NCBI GenBank assembly: GCA_005798335.1 | Contig: SYJV01000467.1 | Location: 1 to 37,287, forward strand | Direction: 5' to 3' | Length of the DNA stretch: 37,287 nt | DNA from: Planctomycetaceae bacterium | GTDB lineage: Bacteria > Planctomycetota > Planctomycetia > Pirellulales > Pirellulaceae | Shown: positions 1 to 6,752 of the stretch, in pieces | Position numbering within the stretch: position 1 is the stretch's first letter | How the letters are laid out: every line of letters begins with the position of its first letter | Program-made: the position numbers and the translations under genes | Notes under the pieces: generated by a model | The model's input: the letters and a program-made list of their open reading frames with translations, nothing else | Databases searched by the model: none | Told to the model about the DNA's origin: nothing

Positions 1-615
1 CAAGACCGGATTGTTCTTGGTTCGCCGCGACAGTACTTGGACGACACGTCGGATCTCATGGTCGCGACCGATAACTGGGTCCAATTTGTTTTGCGAAGCC
101 ATTTTGATCAGATCGATTCCATACTTTTCCAACGCGTTGAATTTGCCCTCAGGATTCTGATCGGTCACACGAGCACTCCCGCGAATGGATTGGAGGACTT
201 GAAGAATATCTTTCTCATGCACACCGCTGAGCTTTAGCAGCGACTGCGCTTTGCCGGCTGTCTTGATAATGCCCAACAACAAATGTTCCGTACTAACAAA
301 CTCATCTTTCATATCGTCCGCCACGCTGGTCGCAGCTTCGAGCGACGCATTAAGTGCCAGATTGACACTCGGTGTGCGACCACCTGAAGCTTTTGGCAGC
401 CTGGCGACTTCGCTGGTGATCATCGACTGGAGTTTTTCCATTGGGACTGCCAATTTCTTCATTACCGGTACGACCACTCCTTCCTGGTCGACCAACAACG
501 CATCCAACAAGTGCAGTTGATCCATCTCCGGGTTGCCCAGTGACTGGGCGTTGGACTGCGCAGCAGCCACCGCCTCCTGGGCTTTCACCGTCAACTTGTC
601 AAATCGAAATGCCAT
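1..615 (-). CDS. clpB: ATP-dependent chaperone ClpB, N-terminal part (cut by window edge)
   Basis: The reverse strand from an ATG at 615 reads open to base 1 (205 codons), so only the 5' part of the gene is present. Residues 1-150 match the ClpB N-domain, starting [17 protein letters not shown] second repeat has the [11 protein letters not shown] motif, and the segment ends in [29 protein letters not shown], which leads into the first AAA+ module (split here: the Walker A motif lies beyond the edge). ClpB is a hexameric cytoplasmic disaggregase that works with DnaK to recover proteins from aggregates. An AGGAAC stretch lies 6 bases before the ATG as a weak ribosome site. The gene lies 205 bp downstream of dnaK on the same strand, a functional pairing, but a hairpin at 748-775 separates the two transcripts. 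Identification is firm; the nucleotide-binding motifs cannot be checked. Confidence 0.95.
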   Translation of the reverse strand, partial: MAFRFDKLTVKAQEAVAAAQSNAQSLGNPEMDQLHLLDALLVDQEGVVVPVMKKLAVPMEKLQSMITSEVARLPKASGGRTPSVNLALNASLEAATSVADDMKDEFVSTEHLLLGIIKTAGKAQSLLKLSGVHEKDILQVLQSIRGSARVTDQNPEGKFNALEKYGIDLIKMASQNKLDPVIGRDHEIRRVVQVLSRRTKNNPVL

Positions 616-747
616 GTTCTGTGTTCCTTTCTTGGGAAGACGTCAGGCGTCAGATTCCAAAAGCTCAACTCTTAGATTTCAAATCGGCAGTCAAGTGTGC
701 GGCAAATGTCAGTTTGGCTTGCTGTCCACCTAGCTTGCATATATGAA

Positions 748-775
748 AATAGGGTGCCAAGTTTGGCACCCTATT
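748..775 (-). terminator. Hairpin terminator after dnaK
   Basis: A perfect inverted repeat has 13-base arms (AATAGGGTGCCAA and its complement) around two bases, so a stem of about 11 bp with a small loop can form. On the minus strand it lies 45 bases after the dnaK stop and is followed by TTTTC, as expected of an intrinsic terminator. It would let dnaK end before clpB, or attenuate read-through into it. Confidence 0.7.
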
Positions 776-819
776 GAGATTTTTCCAGTTCCGAGTTGCT
801 TTCGCTCTCCGGAAATCTG

Positions 820-2754
820 TTAGCTCTTCACTTCAAATTCGGCATCAATTGCATCGTCATCGGAGCTTCCGCCAGGTTGCGCAGTCGAACTGGGTTTTGC
901 CGAGCCACCAGCATCGCTTGATTTTTCGTACAGCACCTTACCAAACGCTTGCGCTGCTTGCTCGAGTTCGCTGGTGCCATTGCGAATCGCCGTAGTATCT
1001 TCGCCAGCGGTGGCAGAGCGCAGTTTTTCGATCGCTTTATTCAACGGTTCACGGTCGCTGTCGGTTAACTTGTCCGCATTCTCTTTGATCTGTTTTTCGA
1101 GCTGGTAAATCAGGTGTTGCGCTTTGTTGCGAGCTTCAGCCAATTCGAATAGTCGGCGATCCTCTTCGGCATGTTCATCGGCATCGCGTCGCATACGATC
1201 GATTTCGTCTTTGGATAGTCCCGACGACTGCTCGATTTTCACCGATGCTTGTTTGCCGGTACCAACATCGCGCGCCGAGACATTTAAAATTCCGTTTTGA
1301 TCAATGTCGAATTTGACTTCGATCTGAGGGACACCGCGGGGTGCGGGTGGAATTCCTTCCAAGTTGAATTCGCCGAGCAATCGGTTTTGCGTGGCCATCT
1401 TGCGTTCGCCTTGGAACACGCGGACGGTTACGGCCGTTTGATTGTCGGCGGCAGTCGAAAACGTGTTCTTGCGTTCGGCGGGAATGGTCGTGTTGCGTTC
1501 AATCAAAGCCGTCAGCACGCCGCCTTCGGTTTCGATTCCCAGCGTCAACGGAGTAACGTCCAGCAGCAGGACGTCCTTGCGTTCGCCAGTCAAAACGCTC
1601 CCTTGAATCGCAGCACCTACAGCAACCACTTCATCGGGATTTACGCCTTGATGCGGTTCCTTGCCAAAGATCTCACGGACCAATTGACGTACCTTGGGTA
1701 CCCGAGTTGAACCGCCAACTAAGACAACTTCGTCAATATTGCTCGGACTGAGCTTGGCGTCCTGCAGAGCTTGCAATACCGGCTTGCGGCATCTCTCAAT
1801 CAAACTGTCGACCAGTTCTTCGAATTTGGCTCGCGTGATATTCATCTGCAAGTGCTTCGGTCCGCTGGCATCGGCAGTGATGAACGGCAGATTCAAGTCC
1901 GTTTGCGGTACAGTGCTCAACTCCTTCTTGGCTTTTTCGCAAGCCTCTTGCAATCGCTGTAAGGACATCGGTTCTTTGCGCAAATCGATGCCATTTTCAC
2001 GTTTGAACGATTCAGCGACATAGTTGACTAGAGCTTCATCAAAGTCGTCACCGCCGAGGTGCGTGTCGCCGTTGGTGGATATTACTTCAAAAACTTTGCT
2101 CGACTTTTCACCGTCGCCGCCGCCAGTCGACGCTACTTCAAGCACGGAGACGTCAAAGGTTCCGCCGCCGAGGTCGAAGACTGCGATCTTGTGATCGTGC
2201 TCTTTGTCCAGGCCATAAGCCAACGCGGCGGCTGTGGGCTCGTTGATGATTCGCGCAACTTCAAGCCCGGCGATCTGACCGGCGTCTTTGGTCGCTTGTC
2301 GCTGTGCATCATTAAAATAAGCTGGCACCGTAATCACGGCTTTGCTAACACGATGTCCTAAATAGGATTCGGCAGCTTCTTTTAATTTGCGAAGAACCTT
2401 TGCGGAAACTTCTTGAGGCGTGTATTGCTTGTCACCGATTTGAATTTTTACGTATTCGTTTTGGCCGCCGACGACTTCATACGGAACAATTTTCTCTTCG
2501 GACTCGACTTCCGCGTGCCGACGTCCCATGAATCGTTTGGCAGAATAGACGGTTCGTTTGGGGTTAGTTACCGCTTGCCGACGCGCCGGTTCTCCCACGA
2601 TAACTTCATTCTTATCGGTATAGGCGACTACGCTTGGGGTCAATCGATTGCCCTCGGCATTCGGAATCACCTTTACTTCAGAACCTTCCATGATCGCGAC
2701 CACGGAATTCGTCGTTCCCAGGTCAATTCCAATAATTTTTTCGCCTTGAGCCAT
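820..2754 (-). CDS. dnaK: Chaperone protein DnaK (HSP70)
   Basis: The 644-residue protein is full length for the family. The HSP70 signatures are visible: IDLGTTNS at 10-17, the phosphate-binding [14 protein letters not shown] near residue 195, and [17 protein letters not shown] near 345. A substrate-binding domain and helical lid follow, and the C-terminus is the acidic [13 protein letters not shown] typical of DnaK. It is an ATP-driven cytoplasmic folding chaperone working with DnaJ, GrpE and ClpB. The ATG at 2754 follows AGGAGAGG at a good distance. Neither dnaJ nor grpE is adjacent. A sigma-54-type promoter motif lies 147-163 bp upstream (separate entry), and I found no CIRCE element in the upstream 480 bp. 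The region 861-951, near the C-terminus, is Ser/Gly/Ala-rich, as usual for the lid tail. Confidence 0.98.
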   Translation of the reverse strand: MAQGEKIIGIDLGTTNSVVAIMEGSEVKVIPNAEGNRLTPSVVAYTDKNEVIVGEPARRQAVTNPKRTVYSAKRFMGRRHAEVESEEKIVPYEVVGGQNEYVKIQIGDKQYTPQEVSAKVLRKLKEAAESYLGHRVSKAVITVPAYFNDAQRQATKDAGQIAGLEVARIINEPTAAALAYGLDKEHDHKIAVFDLGGGTFDVSVLEVASTGGGDGEKSSKVFEVISTNGDTHLGGDDFDEALVNYVAESFKRENGIDLRKEPMSLQRLQEACEKAKKELSTVPQTDLNLPFITADASGPKHLQMNITRAKFEELVDSLIERCRKPVLQALQDAKLSPSNIDEVVLVGGSTRVPKVRQLVREIFGKEPHQGVNPDEVVAVGAAIQGSVLTGERKDVLLLDVTPLTLGIETEGGVLTALIERNTTIPAERKNTFSTAADNQTAVTVRVFQGERKMATQNRLLGEFNLEGIPPAPRGVPQIEVKFDIDQNGILNVSARDVGTGKQASVKIEQSSGLSKDEIDRMRRDADEHAEEDRRLFELAEARNKAQHLIYQLEKQIKENADKLTDSDREPLNKAIEKLRSATAGEDTTAIRNGTSELEQAAQAFGKVLYEKSSDAGGSAKPSSTAQPGGSSDDDAIDAEFEVKS

Positions 2755-2900
2755 GATTGCCTCTCCTGTCTTGGGATGGGTGGGATGCGACCAGCCGCCA
2801 CTTGTACAACGCGTCCTGCCGCAAAAGTTCTTGACAAGCGTCCCTCGGTCCGCCTCGCGCTGATCGTCGAGACCCTCCTAGGGGAATGTTTCTGGCGATA

Positions 2901-2917
2901 AGCAACCCGCGTGCCAA
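2901..2917 (-). promoter_or_regulatory. Sigma-54-type promoter motif upstream of dnaK
   Basis: The minus strand reads TTGGCACGCGGGTTGCT, which matches the RpoN consensus (TGGCACG, four bases, TTGCW) at every fixed position and points towards dnaK. It would start transcription near 2889, leaving a leader of about 135 bases. A direct repeat AACGATT-GC-AACGATT at 2962-2977, about 45-60 bp upstream, could be an enhancer-protein site. Sigma-54 control of dnaK would be unusual; this is an inference from the motif alone. Confidence 0.45.
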
Positions 2918-3066
2918 TCGCCATTTGACTTGAATTGATGCAGGCTGTCTTGGGCCAAAGTAACGATTGCAACGATTATTCCAAACGGTTCTACAGCATT
3001 TAGTGGGCTGACTTGCTGCCAAATTGCGCTCAGCCGTGCTTGACCACTTTTTTAAGTCTTGCCAAA

Positions 3067-3096
3067 TTGACAGCCGCCGGTTTCACGCTCTATTTT
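3067..3096 (+). promoter_or_regulatory. Possible sigma-70 promoter for pheA
   Basis: TTGACA at 3067-3072 and TATTTT at 3091-3096 are separated by 18 bases and point towards pheA. A start near 3103 would leave a 135-base leader that contains the small Phe-rich reading frame at 3136-3210. The -35 box is perfect and the -10 box is moderate, so this is plausible but unproven. Confidence 0.35.
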
Positions 3097-3135
3097 TGCG
3101 TATTCGTTAGATTCAGAACAACTGTAGAGGCGGCT

Positions 3136-3210
3136 GTGTTTATCGACGGAAGCATTTTTTTCAAGTTCAAGAATGACCGAGTCCTGGCCAATGCTAAAAC
3201 GCTTCCTTGA
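3136..3210 (+). CDS. Possible Phe-rich leader peptide before pheA
   Basis: A 24-codon frame starts at GTG 3136, with GAGG five bases upstream, and ends at TGA 3210, 28 bases before the pheA start. It begins MFIDGSIFFKFKND, with four Phe among the first eleven residues. Leader peptides rich in the pathway's end product regulate pheA by attenuation in enterobacteria. Here GGAAGC (3148-3153) can pair with GCTTCC (3201-3206), and TTTTCAAG (3158-3165) can pair with CTTGAAAA (3206-3213). The two pairings cross, so they are mutually exclusive. No classical U-tract terminator follows, so the mechanism could instead be translational. The frame could also be chance, because it sits within a longer open stretch starting at 3013. 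Confidence 0.3.
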   Translation: MFIDGSIFFKFKNDRVLANAKTLP

Positions 3211-3238
3211 AAATCAAATTTGTTGAGGGTCTAGGATC

Positions 3239-4351
3239 TTGAAACGCGCGACTAAGAGTACTAAACGAACCTCTAATACCAAGAGCTCTGCATCTCAGTC
3301 GATGGACTTGGTGGAAATCGATCATCAGTTGTTGCAATTGTTGACGGCGCGAGTGAATACAACTCGCGCGCTGGCAGAATCAATTGCTAAACCCGATTTG
3401 ATGGACCAGTTGTGGCAACAGCAGAACAGTGCCGCACAGCGCGCGATCGAAAGCGCTCACCGGTCTGGACTATCGACACAGTCGCTGTCCGATTGGTTGC
3501 GACATACCGTCAGTCTCTGTTTTCATGAAGCGCATGTGCATAACCCAATCGCGTACCTGGGACCTATTTATAGTTACAGTTACTTGGCCGCAGTTAAGGA
3601 ATTCGGTTTATCAGCAACGCTAGTTCCAGTCGCAACGATATCTGCTGTCTTCGACGAGATTTCTCGAGGGCAAGCGACCATGGGAGTGGTACCGATCGAA
3701 AATAGTACCGACGGGCGCGTAGTGGATACGCTAGGCATGTTCGCGCGCATGCCCGTGCAGATTTGCGGTGAAGTCTTACTGCCGATCCATCATTGCTTGC
3801 TGGCGCGTTGCCCGCGCGGTGAAATTACTGAGATCTACAGCAAGCCGCAAGCCATGTCGCAATGCCGTAGTTGGCTCAGTCAACATGTTCCCGATGCGCG
3901 CCTTATCGAGATTTCAAGTACCGCCGCCGCAGCTCGACTGGCCGCCGACAAACCAGGTGCGGCTGCCGTAGCCAGTCGCGAAGCGGGCATCCATCATGGC
4001 TTAGAAATCGTCGACGAGAATATCGAAGATAATCCCAACAACGTAACTCGCTTTGCCCTGATCGGTAGCGCACAACGAGCCAAGACCGGGACTGATAAAA
4101 CGTCCGTGATGTTTCAACTTCGACATCAACCTGGAGCGCTCGCCCAGGCGATGGTGATTTTTCAAAAAGCCAAAATCAACCTGACTTGGATCGAGTCATT
4201 TCCGCTGGTGAATCACCCAAACGAATATTTGTTTTTCGTGGAACTGGATGGTCACAACCAATCCAAGAACGTCGCCGCAGCGCTAGCTCAATTGGGCAAA
4301 CAGACTCTTCGCATGGAAGTACTCGGTTCGTACCCCAAAGCCAATATGTAG
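3239..4351 (+). CDS. pheA: Prephenate dehydratase with chorismate-mutase-like N-terminus and ACT domain
   Basis: It converts prephenate to phenylpyruvate in phenylalanine synthesis. The 370-residue protein has three parts. Residues 22-95 resemble a chorismate mutase helix bundle (IDHQLLQLLTARVNTTRALAE), suggesting a P-protein. The dehydratase domain at about 102-282 has YLGPIYSYSYLAA, VPIENSTDGRVVDTL and NNVTRFALIG, which includes the catalytic TRF triplet. The C-terminal ACT domain has PGALAQAM and then ESFP where the Phe-binding ESRP is usual, so Phe inhibition may be altered. The start is TTG at 3239 with GAGG 11 bases upstream; ATG 3302 is an alternative but lacks a ribosome site. The last 195 bp recur 342 bp downstream. 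Mutase activity is inferred only. Confidence 0.92.
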   Translation: MKRATKSTKRTSNTKSSASQSMDLVEIDHQLLQLLTARVNTTRALAESIAKPDLMDQLWQQQNSAAQRAIESAHRSGLSTQSLSDWLRHTVSLCFHEAHVHNPIAYLGPIYSYSYLAAVKEFGLSATLVPVATISAVFDEISRGQATMGVVPIENSTDGRVVDTLGMFARMPVQICGEVLLPIHHCLLARCPRGEITEIYSKPQAMSQCRSWLSQHVPDARLIEISSTAAAARLAADKPGAAAVASREAGIHHGLEIVDENIEDNPNNVTRFALIGSAQRAKTGTDKTSVMFQLRHQPGALAQAMVIFQKAKINLTWIESFPLVNHPNEYLFFVELDGHNQSKNVAAALAQLGKQTLRMEVLGSYPKANM

Positions 4352-4408
4352 GCGCAGCTCAACGAAAAGTCCCGTCGGGACAAGTTGTCTCGGTAGAACA
4401 GCGTCGGC

Positions 4409-4693
4409 GTGGTGCATTTTGGGCCGGAGCAGCAAGCGTCGACAACGATAATTGCTAGCAATCGCAAGTGTTTTGAGCGAGCGCTTGATCAGGTGATGAT
4501 TTTTCAAAAGGCCAAAATCAATCTGACTTTGATCGAGTCATTTCCGCTGGTGAATCACCCAAGCGAATATTTGTTTTTCGTGGAACTGGATGGTCGCAAC
4601 CAATCCAAGAACGCCGCCGCAGCACTAGCTCAACTGGGCAAACAAACTCTTCGCATGGAAGTACTCGGTTCGTATCCCAAAACCAATTTGTAA
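4409..4693 (+). pseudogene. Duplicated ACT-domain end of pheA (gene fragment)
   Basis: Bases 4499-4693 repeat the last 195 bp of pheA (4157-4351) at a fixed offset of 342 bp without any insertion or deletion. I count 13 single-base differences, about 93% identity. Six change the protein (W to L, N to S, H to R, V to A, A to T, M to L), six are silent, and one swaps TAG for TAA. The upstream side is weakly similar back to about 4477, and similarity continues about ten bases past the stop. The frame is open from GTG 4409, giving 94 residues, but the first 30 are unlike any ACT protein and no ribosome site precedes it. I read this as a relic of a tandem duplication. A stand-alone ACT peptide that regulates PheA is possible but unsupported. 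Confidence 0.75.
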
Positions 4694-4747
4694 GTGCAGC
4701 TCTACTGGACGCTGGAGATTTTCTGAGCAGATCGTGCTTGCCTACCG

Positions 4748-5170
4748 TTATTTGCCGGATTTGCCAGCAGTCGATGTTAGATCAATCGTGAAGTGATTCT
4801 TTTCCCCAGTTTTCACTTCAGCTTTCAGCCCTGATTTTTCGGGTTCGAGATAGATCAGCGGAATTCGCGTCTTGCCAGGTGAAAAACTGCCGTCGTCGCG
4901 CACCGAGCCTCGTTCTTCAAACCAAGATCCGATAATGACGGTGTAGCTGCCAGGTATCACACCGTCTTCTTCCCCAGTTTCGCTCAGTGAAAAACTGCCG
5001 TTCACAATTTGGCCAACACCGGCGGCGCCTTGGTCACCACCAAACGTAATGTTGCCATTCTCCAGCGGCTTGCCGTCAAAAGTGACCATTCCGGTGACCG
5101 GTACGCGCCCACCATTGTCGCCACAGCCTACTACAGCCACCAAGCACAAAAGAAGCATCAATACGCGCAT
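4748..5170 (-). CDS. Small planctomycete-type lipoprotein, carboxypeptidase-regulatory-like fold
   Basis: The 140-residue protein starts with a hydrophobic signal (MRVLMLLLCLVAVVGCGDNGG) whose lipobox VVGC puts the modified cysteine at residue 16. The mature part begins VPVTGMVTFDGKPLENGNITF and later has GSYTVIIG. This pattern is typical of the transthyretin-like or carboxypeptidase-regulatory-like modules found in many planctomycete lipoproteins. It is probably anchored to the outside of a membrane; no enzymatic residues are evident. It follows the DUF1559 gene by 90 bp on the same strand, a pairing I know from planctomycete genomes, so the two are likely co-transcribed. The gap holds a GC-rich stretch, GGGC (5194-5197) to GCCC (5213-5216), which may form a weak hairpin. 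Start ATG 5170; the ribosome site is poor. Confidence 0.8.
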   Translation of the reverse strand: MRVLMLLLCLVAVVGCGDNGGRVPVTGMVTFDGKPLENGNITFGGDQGAAGVGQIVNGSFSLSETGEEDGVIPGSYTVIIGSWFEERGSVRDDGSFSPGKTRIPLIYLEPEKSGLKAEVKTGEKNHFTIDLTSTAGKSGK

Positions 5171-5260
5171 AAAATACTCGACTTGAATATCGGTGGGCTG
5201 GAGCAGCAGTCTGCCCGCCCCAGCATGGCAAATCGTCTACTTGCAGTTATTCCTGGCGAA

Positions 5261-6262
5261 TTATTCGAGACTATCCATGACCTTGCCGTCCGCGCGATCG
5301 CCCGCGAGGCAGTAGGTCGGATAATCAATCGACTCCGAAACGAATCTTACGGAGCCATCGGCAAACACGAACTGCGCGCCGCCAATATGGTAACTGGCAT
5401 GCCCCTGCGCGTTCATCCAATTCACGGTTCGGGTGCGTTCGGCATTCTTCAAAAATGCGCTGTTTAATTTTAAAGAGAACAACGTCGTCGGGACGTTCCA
5501 AGTCCACAGTGCACCGAACTCCGTAAAGTGCGGCTTGGTTTCGCCCATCATGATCGTATTGGATGTTCCATCGCTGACATTCTGCAGCCCAATGCTGGTG
5601 ACTCCTCGCGCAAACATACCGCGTATCGAACCCGGACTATTGTGCACACACGTCCAGCCACCATTGATGCCGCCGTCTGCATTCAAACAAAAACTGGGCG
5701 ACAACGCGGTGCAGTCGCGCGTGTTTAACATCGTATTGTTCATTGTCCCGCCGCAAAATCGGTACATGCCTTCTTGTACTGGCCCGTTAAAACCATTGAA
5801 GTTGTTCCCGTCTGCGCGACGACCGGTACCCGCCAGCGCGTTGCTCGGGCAGGTGAACACCGGTAAGAAACGACCGTTTAACAGTGTGCGATTCGCAGCA
5901 CCAGCGTCGATCGATTGATCAAAGTTGACTTGATTGTACAAGTTGCCTTGTTCTAGAAAGGGCAGCAACGAGACATTGCCGCTGTAATGTGGATTCCCAA
6001 TCAAGGCAAAGTTACCACACTGCGCTATCGAGTCTACAAAATTGCTGGCGAACGGGACTTTCTTGAAAGTGTCCAAATAATTGTGGAGTGCCAATCCCAA
6101 TTGTTTCAAGTTGTTCGAGCACTGCATCCGCCGAGCTGCCTCTCTGGCCGCTTGAACCGCAGGCAACAGCAACCCAACCAACACTCCAATAATTGCAATC
6201 ACCACCAACAGTTCCACCAAAGTGAAACCCCGACCCGGTTTGCGAGCGTGAATTGCCGACAC
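5261..6262 (-). CDS. DUF1559 protein with prepilin-type N-terminal cleavage/methylation motif
   Basis: The 333-residue protein opens with the type IV pilin signature GFTLVELLVVIAIIGVLVGLL, preceded by a short basic leader (residues 1-11). It continues LPAVQAAREAARRMQCSNNLKQLGLALHNY, the hallmark of the DUF1559 family that is greatly expanded in planctomycetes. Near the C-terminus it has HIGGAQFVFADGSVRFVSESI, the H-x9-DG motif of this family. It is probably processed by a prepilin peptidase and assembled as a pseudopilin or surface protein; its role is unknown. The start is GTG at 6262 with GGGAGG eight bases upstream, a strong site. The length is normal for the family. It heads a likely two-gene unit with the lipoprotein at 4748-5170. 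Confidence 0.95.
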   Translation of the reverse strand: MSAIHARKPGRGFTLVELLVVIAIIGVLVGLLLPAVQAAREAARRMQCSNNLKQLGLALHNYLDTFKKVPFASNFVDSIAQCGNFALIGNPHYSGNVSLLPFLEQGNLYNQVNFDQSIDAGAANRTLLNGRFLPVFTCPSNALAGTGRRADGNNFNGFNGPVQEGMYRFCGGTMNNTMLNTRDCTALSPSFCLNADGGINGGWTCVHNSPGSIRGMFARGVTSIGLQNVSDGTSNTIMMGETKPHFTEFGALWTWNVPTTLFSLKLNSAFLKNAERTRTVNWMNAQGHASYHIGGAQFVFADGSVRFVSESIDYPTYCLAGDRADGKVMDSLE

Positions 6263-6752
6263 GGTCTGATCCTCCCAAAAAAGAAAAAATGAATCGATTT
6301 CAAACGACAGATTCTAATTGCAATCCAATCCCGTACAATCGCAAAACTCGCGATTTACGGCGCGTTCTAAACCCCAGAGCGGATCCAACCACGGAAGAAA
6401 CGCAACCAACCAAAGAGCTATGAGATATTGGCGGATGAAAGTACTTGAAGGCGAAGACGACATGAGTTTTGTTGAGCCGGTAGTTTATACCTGTGCTTTG
6501 GAATGTGACCTGGTCCATGCACCGCTGGGTCGCAGCAGCAATTCAATTAACTGCCCTGCGGAAATACCGATCACTTAATTCTATGGGGCAAGTGCGGCTT
6601 CGCTTTTTAGTTGTTGCAAAGTCATCTCGATCGGCACATCAGCGTATTTGTCGCCGCTTTGTTTCGACGAAATGGTAACGAAGATACCGCCATCCGCAGC
6701 CGATGGCGATTGTTGTATTGCGGAACTTTCTTCTGCCGCGAGCCTTTAGGCA
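6263..6752. other. 490 bp between the DUF1559 gene and alaS
   Basis: The right-hand part (6581-6744) holds the start-less minus-strand frame described separately. A plus-strand frame at 6420-6578 (52 codons, from ATG, beginning MRYWRMKVLEGEDD) has ordinary composition but only a weak AAGAG upstream, and I do not recognise it. On the minus strand, TTGTAC (6333-6338) and TAGAAT (6311-6316), 16 bases apart, could be the DUF1559 promoter. Nothing else stands out. Confidence 0.3.
6581..6744 (-). pseudogene. Protein-like open frame without a start codon, just after alaS
   Basis: After the alaS stop, the minus strand has an in-frame TAA and then about 53 open codons ending at TAG (6581-6583). The end of the frame reads GGIFVTISSKQSGDKYADV and continues into PIEMTLQQLKSEAALAP. 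This is amphipathic and protein-like, unlike the Arg-rich shadow frame beside it. No ATG, GTG or TTG lies before the middle of the frame. It may be the tail of a gene whose front was lost, or one joined by a frameshift to the ATG that overlaps the alaS stop (TAATG). I do not recognise the family. Confidence 0.3.

Noticed and set aside
1297-2901. Plus-strand open frames within dnaK
   Set aside because: They are shadows of the HSP70 frame, with Cys/Phe/Arg-rich composition and no ribosome sites.
2755-3060. CIRCE or HAIR heat-shock operator upstream of dnaK
   Set aside because: No TTAGCACTC or CTTGAGT inverted repeat is present; only the sigma-54-type motif is convincing.
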